NCBI GenBank assembly: GCA_001898385.1
Contig: MKTT01000062.1
Location: 1-64,000 of the forward strand
Direction of reading: 5' to 3'
Length of the DNA stretch: 64,000 nt
From: Planctomycetales bacterium 71-10
Lineage (GTDB): Bacteria > Planctomycetota > Planctomycetia > Isosphaerales > Isosphaeraceae
This document shows, in pieces, positions 17,755 through 26,246 of this stretch. Each line of letters starts with the position of its first letter. The first letter of the stretch is position 1. The notes below the pieces were generated by a model. It did not search any database and was not told the origin of the DNA. It saw only the letters and a program-made list of their open reading frames with translations. A program made the position numbers and the translations under genes.

Positions 17755-18348
17755 ATGGCCGAAACCGAGGAGTTGCTCCGGCTCGTCGCGACGGGGGACG
17801 GGACGGCCATGCAACGGCTGCTGGTCCGGCACGCCGGCCGGCTGCGAGGGGCGGTCGCCGCCCGCATGGCCCCCCAATTGAGGCGGCGCCTCGACCCATC
17901 CGACATCATCCAGGAGGCGCTCGCCGACGCCGGCCGGAAGCTCCCCGGCTATCTCCGCGACCGTCCGCTGCCCTTCCATGCCTGGCTCTGGAGGCTGGCG
18001 CGGGAGCGCCTGAACCAGGCCCGTCGGCGCCATCAGGGGTCGTCTCGCCGCGCCGTCGGGCGCGAGGTGTTCGAGGGGCCCGGCTCCGCGGTCCTGGGCC
18101 GCCTGGCGGTCGACGCCCCGAGTCCGAGCCGCGCCTTGATCGAGGAGGAGCGGCGCGGCCGGCTCCTGGCCGAGCTGGAGCGGGCGGGGCCGCGGGACCG
18201 CGAGGTGCTCGCGATGCGGTATCGGGAAGGGCGGTCCTTCGGCGAGATCGCCGAGGCCCTCGGGGTCGGCCTCTCCGCCGTGAAGATGAGGCACCTCCGC
18301 GCGCTGGAACGGCTCCGGGAGAGGCTGGCGGACGGGGCGGACTCATGA
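17755..18348 (+). CDS. ECF-type RNA polymerase sigma factor
   Basis: 197 residues from the chosen start. Region 2 is recognisable (RRRLDPSDIIQEALADA, LPFHAWLWRLARERL) and region 4 has the helix-turn-helix RSFGEIAEALGVGLSAVKMRHLRA. The layout matches the planctomycete ECF groups that are encoded beside Ser/Thr kinases. An in-frame ATG ten codons upstream (17725) is an alternative start; 17755 has the better-placed GGGGGGCGG. The stop overlaps the kinase start (ATGA), so the pair is coupled, and control of the sigma factor by phosphorylation is a reasonable inference. Confidence 0.9.
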   Translation: MAETEELLRLVATGDGTAMQRLLVRHAGRLRGAVAARMAPQLRRRLDPSDIIQEALADAGRKLPGYLRDRPLPFHAWLWRLARERLNQARRRHQGSSRRAVGREVFEGPGSAVLGRLAVDAPSPSRALIEEERRGRLLAELERAGPRDREVLAMRYREGRSFGEIAEALGVGLSAVKMRHLRALERLRERLADGADS

Positions 18349-19922
18349 ACGCGCGAGGCGGCTCGGGGACCGAATCGGCCCCGGACGGCCCGGGACGCGA
18401 CCTGGCCGACCTCGCGGCCGACCTCGCCGACCGGCTCGGGGAGGGATCGGCCCCGGACCTGGAGGCCCTGGCCCGTGAGCATCCCGAGCAGGCCGAGCGG
18501 CTCCTCGCCCTGCTGCCGACGATCGCCCTGATGGTCGACATGGAGGATACGCCGGGCGGGGTCGCGACGCCCGACGTCGTGGGCGCGCGCGCTTTGGGCG
18601 AATTCCGGCTCGTCCGGGAGCTGGGCCGGGGCGGGATGGGCGTGGTCTACGAGGCGGAGGACGCGGCGCTGGGCCGCCGGGTGGCGGTCAAGGTCCTGCC
18701 GCCCGCCGCGGCGATCGACGCCCTCCGGCTCCGGAGGTTCCAGCTCGAGGCGCGGGCGCTGGCCTCGCTGAGCCACGCCCACATCGTGCCCATCTATTCG
18801 GTCGGCTGCGACCGGGGCGTCCCCTATTTCGCGATGCGGCTCGTCGAGGGCCGATCGCTGGCCGAGGTCGTCCGCGAGCGGAGGGACGCCCCGGGGCCCG
18901 GCGGCCTCCCCGTCCACGTCGAGGCCGCCGCCCTCGTCCTGCCGGTGGCCGAGGCTCTGGCCCACGCCCACGGGCTGGGGATCTTGCATCGCGACGTCAA
19001 GCCGGCGAACCTGCTCGTGGACGCCGACGGCCACCCCTGGATCACGGACTTCGGCATGGCCCGCCTCCAGGGCGAGAGCGACCTGACCCGGACCGGCGAC
19101 CTGATCGGGACCCTCCGCTACATGGCCCCCGAGCAGGCCCTGGGGCGCGGCGAGGGGGTCGACGGGCGATCCGACGTCTACGCCCTGGGCGCGACCCTCT
19201 ATGAACTCCTCACCCTCCGCCCCGCATTCGACGACGACGACCGGCAGGCCCTGCTGCGGCGGATCCTCTCGGAAGGGCCGTCGAGGCCGCGGTCGATCGA
19301 CGCGACGATCCCGGCCGACCTGGAGACCCTGGTCCTCAAGGCGATGGCGCGCGAGCCGGCGGACCGCTACGCCTCCGCGTCCGAGCTGGCCGACGACCTG
19401 CGCCGGTTCCTCGCGAGCGAGCCGATCCGGGCGCGCCCGCCGGGCCGGCTCGCGCGGCTCCGGCGCTGGGCGAGTCGCCCCGAGCGGGTCCGCGAGGCGG
19501 GGGCCGCGTTGGTGTCGCTCGGCCTGCTGACGGGCGGGATCGGCATCCTCTTCTACCTCGCCCATCTCCTCGGCATCGTCCGGCCGCAGCGGCCCGACGA
19601 CCTCGTCCACGACCTGGCGGTCGCCTTCTTCGCCTTCGACGCCCCGCCGATCGCCTGCGGGGCGTTGATCCTCGCGGGCCGCCGGATCGGCCTCTGGCTC
19701 GGCCTCGTCACCTCGATGCACTTCCTCGCCTGGTTGCTCGTCGCGCTGGCGGGGTGGGACGTCCTCGACTACGGCGGGCTGCACGAAGACAAGGCCACGG
19801 AGGCCCCGCTCGTGCTGCTGATCCTGCTCCTGGTCGCCCACGCCCTCGCGCGGACCGTCATCGGCCTCGCGGCCGGTCCCCGGCGGGGCGTCGCCGCGCC
19901 CGGCGTCGGCGGGGGCGCCTGA
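18345..19922 (+). CDS. Membrane Ser/Thr protein kinase (PknB-like catalytic domain)
   Basis: 525 residues. The kinase domain (about 85-375) has the Gly loop GRGGMGVVY (94-102), Lys116 in VAVKVL, HRDVKPANL with D217, DFG at 235-237, and YMAPEQ. All catalytic residues are present. A helical N-terminus of 80 residues resembles the region before many planctomycete kinases. The C-terminus has about four membrane helices (from VSLGLLTGGIGILFYLAHLL on) and no large outside sensor such as PASTA, which is unusual against PknB. It overlaps the upstream sigma factor gene by four bases; that protein is the likeliest partner. Confidence 0.93.
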   Translation: MNARGGSGTESAPDGPGRDLADLAADLADRLGEGSAPDLEALAREHPEQAERLLALLPTIALMVDMEDTPGGVATPDVVGARALGEFRLVRELGRGGMGVVYEAEDAALGRRVAVKVLPPAAAIDALRLRRFQLEARALASLSHAHIVPIYSVGCDRGVPYFAMRLVEGRSLAEVVRERRDAPGPGGLPVHVEAAALVLPVAEALAHAHGLGILHRDVKPANLLVDADGHPWITDFGMARLQGESDLTRTGDLIGTLRYMAPEQALGRGEGVDGRSDVYALGATLYELLTLRPAFDDDDRQALLRRILSEGPSRPRSIDATIPADLETLVLKAMAREPADRYASASELADDLRRFLASEPIRARPPGRLARLRRWASRPERVREAGAALVSLGLLTGGIGILFYLAHLLGIVRPQRPDDLVHDLAVAFFAFDAPPIACGALILAGRRIGLWLGLVTSMHFLAWLLVALAGWDVLDYGGLHEDKATEAPLVLLILLLVAHALARTVIGLAAGPRRGVAAPGVGGGA

Positions 19923-19936
19923 GGCCGGAGGCCGCC

Positions 19937-21283
19937 CTACCGGGCCTCGGCCCAGTAGCGGTCGAACTCCAGCCATCCCCCGGCATCGAAGCGCAGCGGC
20001 CGCGGCTCGGCGACGACGCGGACGGCGGCCCCGCTCGGGACGTCGTCCAGGGCCGCCGGCGTGAGGAGGATCCGCGTCATCTCCAGCGTGCTGTCGATCA
20101 GGGCCGCGCGGACGCCGCGGGGGCCGCGCGGGCAGACGGCGAGGGCCAGCCGGAGGGCGTCGAGGTCGCTCTCGCAGGCGATCGGCCGCATGGCCTGGTT
20201 GGGGGTGAGGGCGGAGAGGCAGTTCACGGCCGTCCGCTCCCAGTCCACGGCCTCGTCGAAGCGCCTGGTGATGAACTGGCAGAGGCCGACGCCGATCGCG
20301 TTGCCGTGGCTCCCCTCGGTGAGGCGTCCGCCGATGATCGTGTGGATCCGCGGCATCGACGGCTTCCACGCCCGGCCCTGGACGTATCCGTAAGGCGAGC
20401 GGCCGATCGTCTTCGTGTGCATCCCCTGCCCGGACTTGTCCTTGCCGAGGTGGGCGCAGTAGAGCAGGTCGAGGTCCATGACGGGGAGCGACGGCATCAG
20501 CGCCCGGGAGCGCGCGAGCGCCGCCGCCTCGATCGCGAAGAAGCGATCGACCGTCTCGACGGGGACGCCGAGGATCTCGGCCGTCTCGTCGGCCCCGTTC
20601 TCGACGATGCCCAGGCCGCCGGCGATCTTCAACTCCCCCCCGCCGATCGTGCGGCGGGCCGCGATCTCGATGGCGGCCCCCAGGCCGATCCCCGGGATGT
20701 GCTTGTGCATCTCGATCGCCCGCATCTTGGAGAGCCCGAGGGCGAGGATCTTGGCGAAGCCGGACTCCAGGCCGTAACACCCCTCGGGGAGCGGGACGGG
20801 CCAGTCGATGTCGGTGTGCTCCTTGATCCGGTTGACCAGGACCACCAGGTCGCACGCCATCGCGTCCTCGGAGACGTGGACCTCGACGTCGCCCTCGGTC
20901 GCGACGTGGCGCGTCTCCATGTTCGAGAAGACCCTCGCGCCGACCTCGGCCTCGGAGACGCCTCGCGAGGCCGCCATCTCGCGCTCGCCCTCGGCCGTGC
21001 CGCCGCCGTGCGTGCCCATCGCCGTGAGGATCCGGACCTCCCGGCAGTAGGGCTTCAGGAACGCGACGGCCGTGCGGACGACGGCCTGGATGTCCCGGAT
21101 CCCCCGGCTGGGCATCGTGAGCCCGACGACCTTCCCGGCCAGGGCCTCGGGGCGCGGGAAGATCCGCCCCAGTTCCCGGGCCACGGCCGCGGGGACGTCG
21201 GCCTCGCGCGGCCGGGCGAACTCCTGTTCCACCACGGCGAAGGGGGGGAATTCCGTCACGCGCGGGCAAAGTTCCAGCTTCAT
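19937..21283 (-). CDS. LarA-like (DUF2088, lactate racemase N-terminal domain) protein
   Basis: 448 residues. The N-terminal part matches the LarA N-terminal domain by its TMPSRGIRDI and ILTAMGTHGGGT segments; the rest is longer and different. Lactate racemase carries a nickel-pincer nucleotide attached to a Cys in a PGIC-like loop. Here the comparable PGIGLG has Gly, and no larB/larC/larE genes are near. A racemase role is therefore doubtful; other LarA-like enzymes act on different hydroxy acids. It is probably cytoplasmic. It converges with the kinase gene, with 14 bases between stops. Confidence 0.8.
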   Translation of the reverse strand: MKLELCPRVTEFPPFAVVEQEFARPREADVPAAVARELGRIFPRPEALAGKVVGLTMPSRGIRDIQAVVRTAVAFLKPYCREVRILTAMGTHGGGTAEGEREMAASRGVSEAEVGARVFSNMETRHVATEGDVEVHVSEDAMACDLVVLVNRIKEHTDIDWPVPLPEGCYGLESGFAKILALGLSKMRAIEMHKHIPGIGLGAAIEIAARRTIGGGELKIAGGLGIVENGADETAEILGVPVETVDRFFAIEAAALARSRALMPSLPVMDLDLLYCAHLGKDKSGQGMHTKTIGRSPYGYVQGRAWKPSMPRIHTIIGGRLTEGSHGNAIGVGLCQFITRRFDEAVDWERTAVNCLSALTPNQAMRPIACESDLDALRLALAVCPRGPRGVRAALIDSTLEMTRILLTPAALDDVPSGAAVRVVAEPRPLRFDAGGWLEFDRYWAEAR

Positions 21284-21423
21284 CGGGATTCTCGTCTGGT
21301 CCGGCCGCCGGTGGTCGTCGGGTCGCCCCTCGGCCGCGAGGGGCCCCCGATTCTACCGGAGGACGGCCTTTCGTTCGCGTCATCGTCGCCGCCGACCGGC
21401 CGAGAGTTGGACCAGGGCGCGGC

Positions 21424-21738
21424 CTAGTCGTCGAGATCCTCCGGGCGGATCGGGCGCTCCCCGGGACCTCGGACGGCGAGGACCCAGACCGCATCCCCTC
21501 GGATGCTGAACAGGGCCCGGAAGGAACGGCCCTTATGCACCTTGAAGAGGAGGTGGCGGATCTCCTCGCGAAAGAGGCGATCCTCGTAGGCGAGGCCGCA
21601 CGACAGGGGCATGGCCTCAAGGCGTGCGAGGGCTTCGAAGAATCGACGGGTGAGGTGATCGATCTCGGCGCGAGACTCCCCGGCGAGTCGATCGAGGTCG
21701 TCGAGGGCTCGTCGGGTCAGCTTGATCTCATAGCTCAT
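21424..21738 (-). CDS. Type II toxin, RelE/ParE family (second module)
   Basis: 104 residues. YEIKLTRRALDDLDRL, a central helix pair and the strand segments IRHLLFKVHKGRSFRALFSI and VWVLAVRGPGER fit the RelE/ParE fold. The start ATG overlaps the stop of the upstream small gene (ATGA), the usual antitoxin-then-toxin order. It is unrelated in detail to the pair at 14.7-15.2 kb. Confidence 0.85.
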   Translation of the reverse strand: MSYEIKLTRRALDDLDRLAGESRAEIDHLTRRFFEALARLEAMPLSCGLAYEDRLFREEIRHLLFKVHKGRSFRALFSIRGDAVWVLAVRGPGERPIRPEDLDD

Positions 21739-21992
21739 GGGAGCGGCGGGAGGCCGTGCTTGCGGCGGACTTCGTCGATCGCGTCGCGTGCGGGGATGAG
21801 GCGGCCCGCCTCGGCGTCGGCGAGGCCCTCGCGGATCGCCTCGACGGCCCCCTGCAACTCGACGTCGTCCTGGTTGGCGAGTTGCCAGTCGATCAGCGCC
21901 TCGTCGAGGGTGGGGGCGTCGCCCGCGCCGGCCAGCCGCCCTTCGATGAAGCCCTTGAAGGCTCTCAGGTCGTTCATGCGATCGGTCGCCAT
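21735..21992 (-). CDS. Probable antitoxin of the second toxin-antitoxin module
   Basis: 85 residues, all helical and acidic in the middle (AIREGLADAEAGR), with a C-terminal DEVRRKHGLPPLP. It is identified as an antitoxin mainly by its size, its four-base overlap with the RelE/ParE-like gene and its position first in the operon. The DNA-binding motif is not obvious, so it may neutralise by wrapping the toxin. Confidence 0.78.
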   Translation of the reverse strand: MATDRMNDLRAFKGFIEGRLAGAGDAPTLDEALIDWQLANQDDVELQGAVEAIREGLADAEAGRLIPARDAIDEVRRKHGLPPLP

Positions 21993-22033
21993 CTCGCGCC
22001 TCCTCTCGGCTTCATTCTACACGGGGAGAGGGG

Positions 22034-23626
22034 TCATCGCCGCCGCAGCTTGGCCCAGAGTTGCGCCAGGTCGCCGCGGCCGGCCGTGGTGAGCGCGTAG
22101 CCGGCGAGGTATGCGGCCAGGCCCACGGCCAGGTGGACGGCCAGCGGCAGGGCGCGGGTGAAGAGGCTCGTCCCGGGGAAGGTGACGGGGAAGGCCGAGG
22201 AGAGGAGCCACGTCGCGACGACGGCCGCGGCGGCACCGGCCAGGGGAGGGGCCAGGGTGCGCCGGAGGAACTCGCGGGGGTCGATCGCCAGGACCTTCGC
22301 GACGTAGACGCCCGGGATGATGAGGTTCGAGAAGAACGTCGTCAGGACCGTCCCCCAGATCACCCCCGCGACGCCGATCCTCGTCGTCAGGTAGTAGCTC
22401 ACCGGCAGGTTCACCACCGCGCCGCCCATCGCGGCCAGGGCGATGACCGGGACCTTGTTGAAGCCGATCGCCATCTGCACCGGCACCGACAGGACCAGCG
22501 GGATCGCCGCCGTGAGGAACAGCCGCATCAGCGGGGCGACCTCGGCGGCGGGCCGGCCCAGGCGGTCGCCGACCCACAGGGTCAGGAACGGCGCGGCGTA
22601 GATGAACGCCAGCAGGCCCAGCGGCAGGACGGCCGCCAGGTGCATCCGGGTGCCGTCGTACTTCACCCGCTCCAGGGCCTTCTCGTCGCGGGCCGCGGCC
22701 AGGCTGGCGACGGCCGGCATCACCATGTAGGCCAGCATCCAGCCCGTCTGGCGGAGTTGGAAGAACGGCTTGCCCACCGTGCTGTACACCGCGTTCGCCT
22801 CGCCCGGGTCGGGGACCACGAAGCCCAAGATCGCCGCGTCGATCTTGTCGGCCAGGACCACGCTGAGCTGGATCAGGGCCATGTAGAAGCTCACGTGCCC
22901 CAGCGCCTTGAAGTCCTCCCATCGCGCCCCGCGGAACGTCAGCTTCTGGCCCAGCTCGCGGGTCATCACCCAGAGCGCCGGGCCCATCGACAGCCCGATC
23001 TGCAAGGCCGTCTGCATCACCACGACCCAGAAGAACGAGACGCCGCTCTTGAGCCCGACCATCAGGATCAGGAACCGCAGGATCGTGATGGCGAACTCGA
23101 TCCGGGGGATGAACTCGTACCGCCGCGCCGCCTGGAGGACGCTCGACACCACCACCGAGAATCCGTAGCACGGAGCCGTGACGATCTGGATCCAGAGCAG
23201 CCGGACGATGAAGTCGTAGGACGACGTGCCGTTGTACTCGGAGAAGGGGAGGGCGAGATAGGCGATCCCCAGCAGCGCCGCCATCTGGATCAGCGCCGTG
23301 GCCATGTAGAAGTTCAGCCCGCAGGCGACGGCCCGGTCGACCCCCTCCCTGTCCCCCTTCGTCCAGCATTCCGAGATCTGGCGCTGGAGCGCGGAGCTGA
23401 CGCCGAACTCCAGAAGCATCTGGAGGAAGCCGAAGTTCCAGGCGAAGTCGTAGGCGCCCAGGTCGTTCTTGCCGATGGTCTCCAGGACGAGGCGAGTCGT
23501 CCAGAGCGTCGTGACGATCTGGATGGGCACCCGCAGGGCCAGCCAGAACGTGCCGCTGAGGAGGCGTCCCAGGACGGGGGGCAGCGCGCGCGGGGACGGC
23601 GCGGGGATCGTGGTTGCCGTGCTCAC
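22034..23626 (-). CDS. Polysaccharide flippase-like membrane protein (MATE/MOP superfamily)
   Basis: 530 residues, with 12-14 predicted membrane helices spread over the whole chain. The N-terminal TLWTTRLVLETIGKNDLGAY and later VLADKIDAAILGF segments recall Wzx/RfbX flippases, which move lipid-linked sugars across the inner membrane. No glycosyltransferases are adjacent, so the substrate is unknown. The start is GTG at 23626 behind GAGGAAGGA; the 33 open codons upstream are Pro-rich and unlikely to be coding. Confidence 0.88.
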   Translation of the reverse strand: MSTATTIPAPSPRALPPVLGRLLSGTFWLALRVPIQIVTTLWTTRLVLETIGKNDLGAYDFAWNFGFLQMLLEFGVSSALQRQISECWTKGDREGVDRAVACGLNFYMATALIQMAALLGIAYLALPFSEYNGTSSYDFIVRLLWIQIVTAPCYGFSVVVSSVLQAARRYEFIPRIEFAITILRFLILMVGLKSGVSFFWVVVMQTALQIGLSMGPALWVMTRELGQKLTFRGARWEDFKALGHVSFYMALIQLSVVLADKIDAAILGFVVPDPGEANAVYSTVGKPFFQLRQTGWMLAYMVMPAVASLAAARDEKALERVKYDGTRMHLAAVLPLGLLAFIYAAPFLTLWVGDRLGRPAAEVAPLMRLFLTAAIPLVLSVPVQMAIGFNKVPVIALAAMGGAVVNLPVSYYLTTRIGVAGVIWGTVLTTFFSNLIIPGVYVAKVLAIDPREFLRRTLAPPLAGAAAAVVATWLLSSAFPVTFPGTSLFTRALPLAVHLAVGLAAYLAGYALTTAGRGDLAQLWAKLRRR

Positions 23627-23735
23627 GGGGTCCTTCCTCGGCGGCGGCGAAGACAATCCGGGTGCTCCGCAGGCTGGATGAGAGGGCCGTATCCTATCGC
23701 CCCCCGCGCCGGGCCGGAACCCCAAACCGGCCGGC

Positions 23736-24635
23736 CTACTCCGACGCCTCCCCCAACTCGCGGAGCCTGGCCTCCAGCCGCGCGGCCCGAGCCTCGGCCT
23801 CCTCGCGGAGCCGGCGCTCCATGTCGGCGCGGGCGGCGGTCTCCTCGCGGAGCCGGCGCTCCAGGTCGACGCGGGCGGCCGTCTCCTCGCGGAGTTGGCG
23901 CTCGGCCCTGGCCCATCGCGTCGCCTCGTCGGCTCGCTTCCGCTCGGCCCTGGCGAGGCGCACGGCCTTGCGGCGGCGGCGGGCCTCGGCCTCGGCGATG
24001 CGGCGGGCGGCCTCTTCGTCCCTGGCCAGCTCGCCGAAGGTGCGGAAGGGCTCGCCGTCGGGGCGGCGGATTACGAGGGCTTCCTTGCGCCGGGGGGCCT
24101 CGAACGTCACGCCCAGGCGGGGGCTGGTCCAGCCGTCGGCGTCGATCGCCCACAGGCCGTTCGGCCGCCGCAGCCAGCCCTCGAAATCGCCGGACTCCGG
24201 GTCGTAGAAGTAGTACTCTTCCACGCCTCGGGCGTCGTACCGCCGGCGCTTCTCGGCCATCTCGGCGGGGGTGTTGGTGTACGAAGCCACCTCGAAGACG
24301 ACCTGGGGGACGACCTCGTCCTCGACCCATGCGCGGTACGACCGCCGCTCCCCCTTGGGCCGGCCGAAGACGACCATCGCGTCGGGGGCCATGACGTCGG
24401 CGGGGTTGGTCCTGTCGACGTACCAGAGGAGGTCGCCGGCGACGAAGATGTCGTCGCGGTCGGCGAACAGGGCCTCCAGTCCCTCCTTGATCGTGACGAT
24501 CCAGCGGAACTGGGTGGTGCTCTCGGCCATCGGCTTGCCGTCGCTGGAGGGGAACAGCGGGTCGTATGGGTCCAGGAACGTCGACGTCGACGCCCCGGCC
24601 CCCTCCCCCTGGCGTTTGGGCTGGGCCGTGCTCAT
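23736..24635 (-). CDS. Uma2 family endonuclease-like protein with long coiled coil
   Basis: 299 residues. The first 190 are the Uma2 (DUF820) restriction-endonuclease-like domain, with MAPDAMVVFG and PQVVFEVASYTN supplying the Asp and Glu-x of the active site. From about residue 205 on the chain is an Arg/Glu/Ala coiled coil with short internal repeats (RRLREETAARADMERRLREE). Uma2 genes are strongly expanded in planctomycetes and their substrate is unknown. ATG 24635 follows GGGAGC. No partner gene is evident. Confidence 0.88.
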   Translation of the reverse strand: MSTAQPKRQGEGAGASTSTFLDPYDPLFPSSDGKPMAESTTQFRWIVTIKEGLEALFADRDDIFVAGDLLWYVDRTNPADVMAPDAMVVFGRPKGERRSYRAWVEDEVVPQVVFEVASYTNTPAEMAEKRRRYDARGVEEYYFYDPESGDFEGWLRRPNGLWAIDADGWTSPRLGVTFEAPRRKEALVIRRPDGEPFRTFGELARDEEAARRIAEAEARRRRKAVRLARAERKRADEATRWARAERQLREETAARVDLERRLREETAARADMERRLREEAEARAARLEARLRELGEASE

Positions 24636-24745
24636 GAGCAAGCTCCCGTATTTCGCCTCGCCTCGCCTCGCCTCGGTGCAGGCGTTCAGTTCAGTCTTAC
24701 CACGACCGGCGGTGGCGGGACAGGGGCGTTCCCGCGAATCGACGC

Positions 24746-26206
24746 TCAGGGGGCGTCGGCCGGCGTCGCCGGCTGGGGCCGCTCCAGGCGTTCCAGGCGG
24801 CGTTCGAGCTGCTCCAGCCGCTCGACGACGGCGCGGGGGAGGGGGGCGTCGGCCGGCGGGCTCGCGGGGGGAGGGGAGGGGGCGACGGCGGACGTCGGGG
24901 TGACGACGGGCGCGGGCGGGGTCGGCTTCTTCTCGGCCAGGGTCGGGGGCTCGGGGCGGCGGCCGGCGCGGATCCAGACGCTGCGCTGGGGGCCCTGGGG
25001 ATCGCGGACGACTTCCAGGCGGACGAATTTCTCGGCCGGGGTGAGGTCCAGCCGCTGGGTGAGGTCGGCCGACGAGCGGATCGGCCGGCCGTCGAACGAG
25101 ACGACGCGCTCGCCCGCCTGGAGCCCGGCGCGGGCGGCCGGGGTGTCGGCGAGGACGTCGCGGAGGGGGGCGCCCTCGGGGGCGGTCGGGTCGCCCGCGT
25201 CGGGGGCCAGCCGCACGCCGAGATACGCCCGGTCGACCCGGCCTCGCTCGCGGAGCTGCTCGCCGATCCAGAGGGCGTCGTCGGCCGGGATGGCGAAGCT
25301 GAGGTCGTGTCCGCCCGGCAGGCCCGAGGCGTGCGCGTCGACGCCCCGGACCAGGCCCAGCCACTGGCCGCGGTAGTTCACCACGGCGGCCCCGGTGTCG
25401 CCGGGGGAGATGGGGAACTGCACCTGGATCAGCCCGTTGATCTGCCGGTCCTGCATCTTCAGCGAGCGGTCCAGCCCGGAGATCTGCCCCCGGCTGACCG
25501 AGTGCCCCAGGCCGAACGGGTTGCCCACCACGAAGACCTGCGAGCCCAGCGCGGGGCCCTCGGCGGCCGGGCGGATGGAGGCCAGGACGCCGCCGGGGAT
25601 CTCCAGCAGGGTCAGGCCGGTGTCGGGGTCGGCGGCGATCCAGCGGGCGAGGAGGCGGCGGCCGAAGGCGTCGCGGGCGACGATCGGGGAGGGCCCGCCG
25701 GGCCCGCCGGGGGTCGCGCGGGGGCGGTCGATCCGGACGGCCAGCACCTCGCCGCGACGGCCGTCCACCACCACGCCCACCGCCGCGCTGCGCTCGTCGT
25801 CGGGGGCGCCGGCCGCGGTGTACTCCAGGGTCACGACCGACTCGCGCGCCCGGCCCATGCCGGCGGCCATCCGGCGCTCCAGGCGCTCCATGGCGGCGAA
25901 CAGGATCTCGTCGTCCTCGCGCCCGGGGTCGGGCCGCTCGCCCGACACCGAGAGGGGCTGGTCGCCCTTGGCGGCTTCCGCGGAAGCGCCCGGGGGCGAC
26001 CCTGACGGCGCGGAGGGGGGCGGCCCGGTGAGCTTGGGCCCGTCCTCCAGCGCGCCGGAGGAGGCCAGCCAGCGGGCGAACGCCCGGTCGGCCGAGTCGT
26101 CCGGGGCCCGCGCCGGCCATCGCGAGGCGGCCGCAAGGGCCAACGCCGCGAAGAACAGGCCGCTGGCGAGCCAGAGGACCAGGCGGTTCCGGACCGAGGC
26201 GTCCAT
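24746..26206 (-). CDS. Membrane-anchored DegP/HtrA-like protein with PDZ domain, catalytic triad lost
   Basis: 486 residues. One N-terminal membrane helix (about 8-26), a Pro/Gly linker, a trypsin-like domain (about 115-320) recognised by VGNPFGLG (227-234) and FAIPAD, one PDZ domain (325-405), and a Pro-rich tail ending in a short coiled coil. The HtrA triad positions read R158 for His, G197 for Asp and T271 for Ser (SPGDTGAAVV instead of GNSGGP). Proteolysis is therefore not expected; a binding or scaffold role is more likely. It is the last gene of an operon with an anti-sigma factor and an ECF sigma factor, which suggests a sensor role. That role is inference. Confidence 0.88.
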   Translation of the reverse strand: MDASVRNRLVLWLASGLFFAALALAAASRWPARAPDDSADRAFARWLASSGALEDGPKLTGPPPSAPSGSPPGASAEAAKGDQPLSVSGERPDPGREDDEILFAAMERLERRMAAGMGRARESVVTLEYTAAGAPDDERSAAVGVVVDGRRGEVLAVRIDRPRATPGGPGGPSPIVARDAFGRRLLARWIAADPDTGLTLLEIPGGVLASIRPAAEGPALGSQVFVVGNPFGLGHSVSRGQISGLDRSLKMQDRQINGLIQVQFPISPGDTGAAVVNYRGQWLGLVRGVDAHASGLPGGHDLSFAIPADDALWIGEQLRERGRVDRAYLGVRLAPDAGDPTAPEGAPLRDVLADTPAARAGLQAGERVVSFDGRPIRSSADLTQRLDLTPAEKFVRLEVVRDPQGPQRSVWIRAGRRPEPPTLAEKKPTPPAPVVTPTSAVAPSPPPASPPADAPLPRAVVERLEQLERRLERLERPQPATPADAP

Positions 26207-26246
26207 CGAGGGGCGGATCTCCGGGTGGCTCGGGGCCGGCCCCGCG

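Noticed and set aside
18033..21620. A minus-strand frame of about 1200 codons across the kinase gene
   Set aside because: It is antisense to a kinase with intact motifs and has shadow-type composition.
23627..23725. Upstream extension of the flippase by 33 codons
   Set aside because: The stretch is Pro/Gly-rich and unlike a membrane-protein start; GTG 23626 has a strong GAGGAAGGA site.
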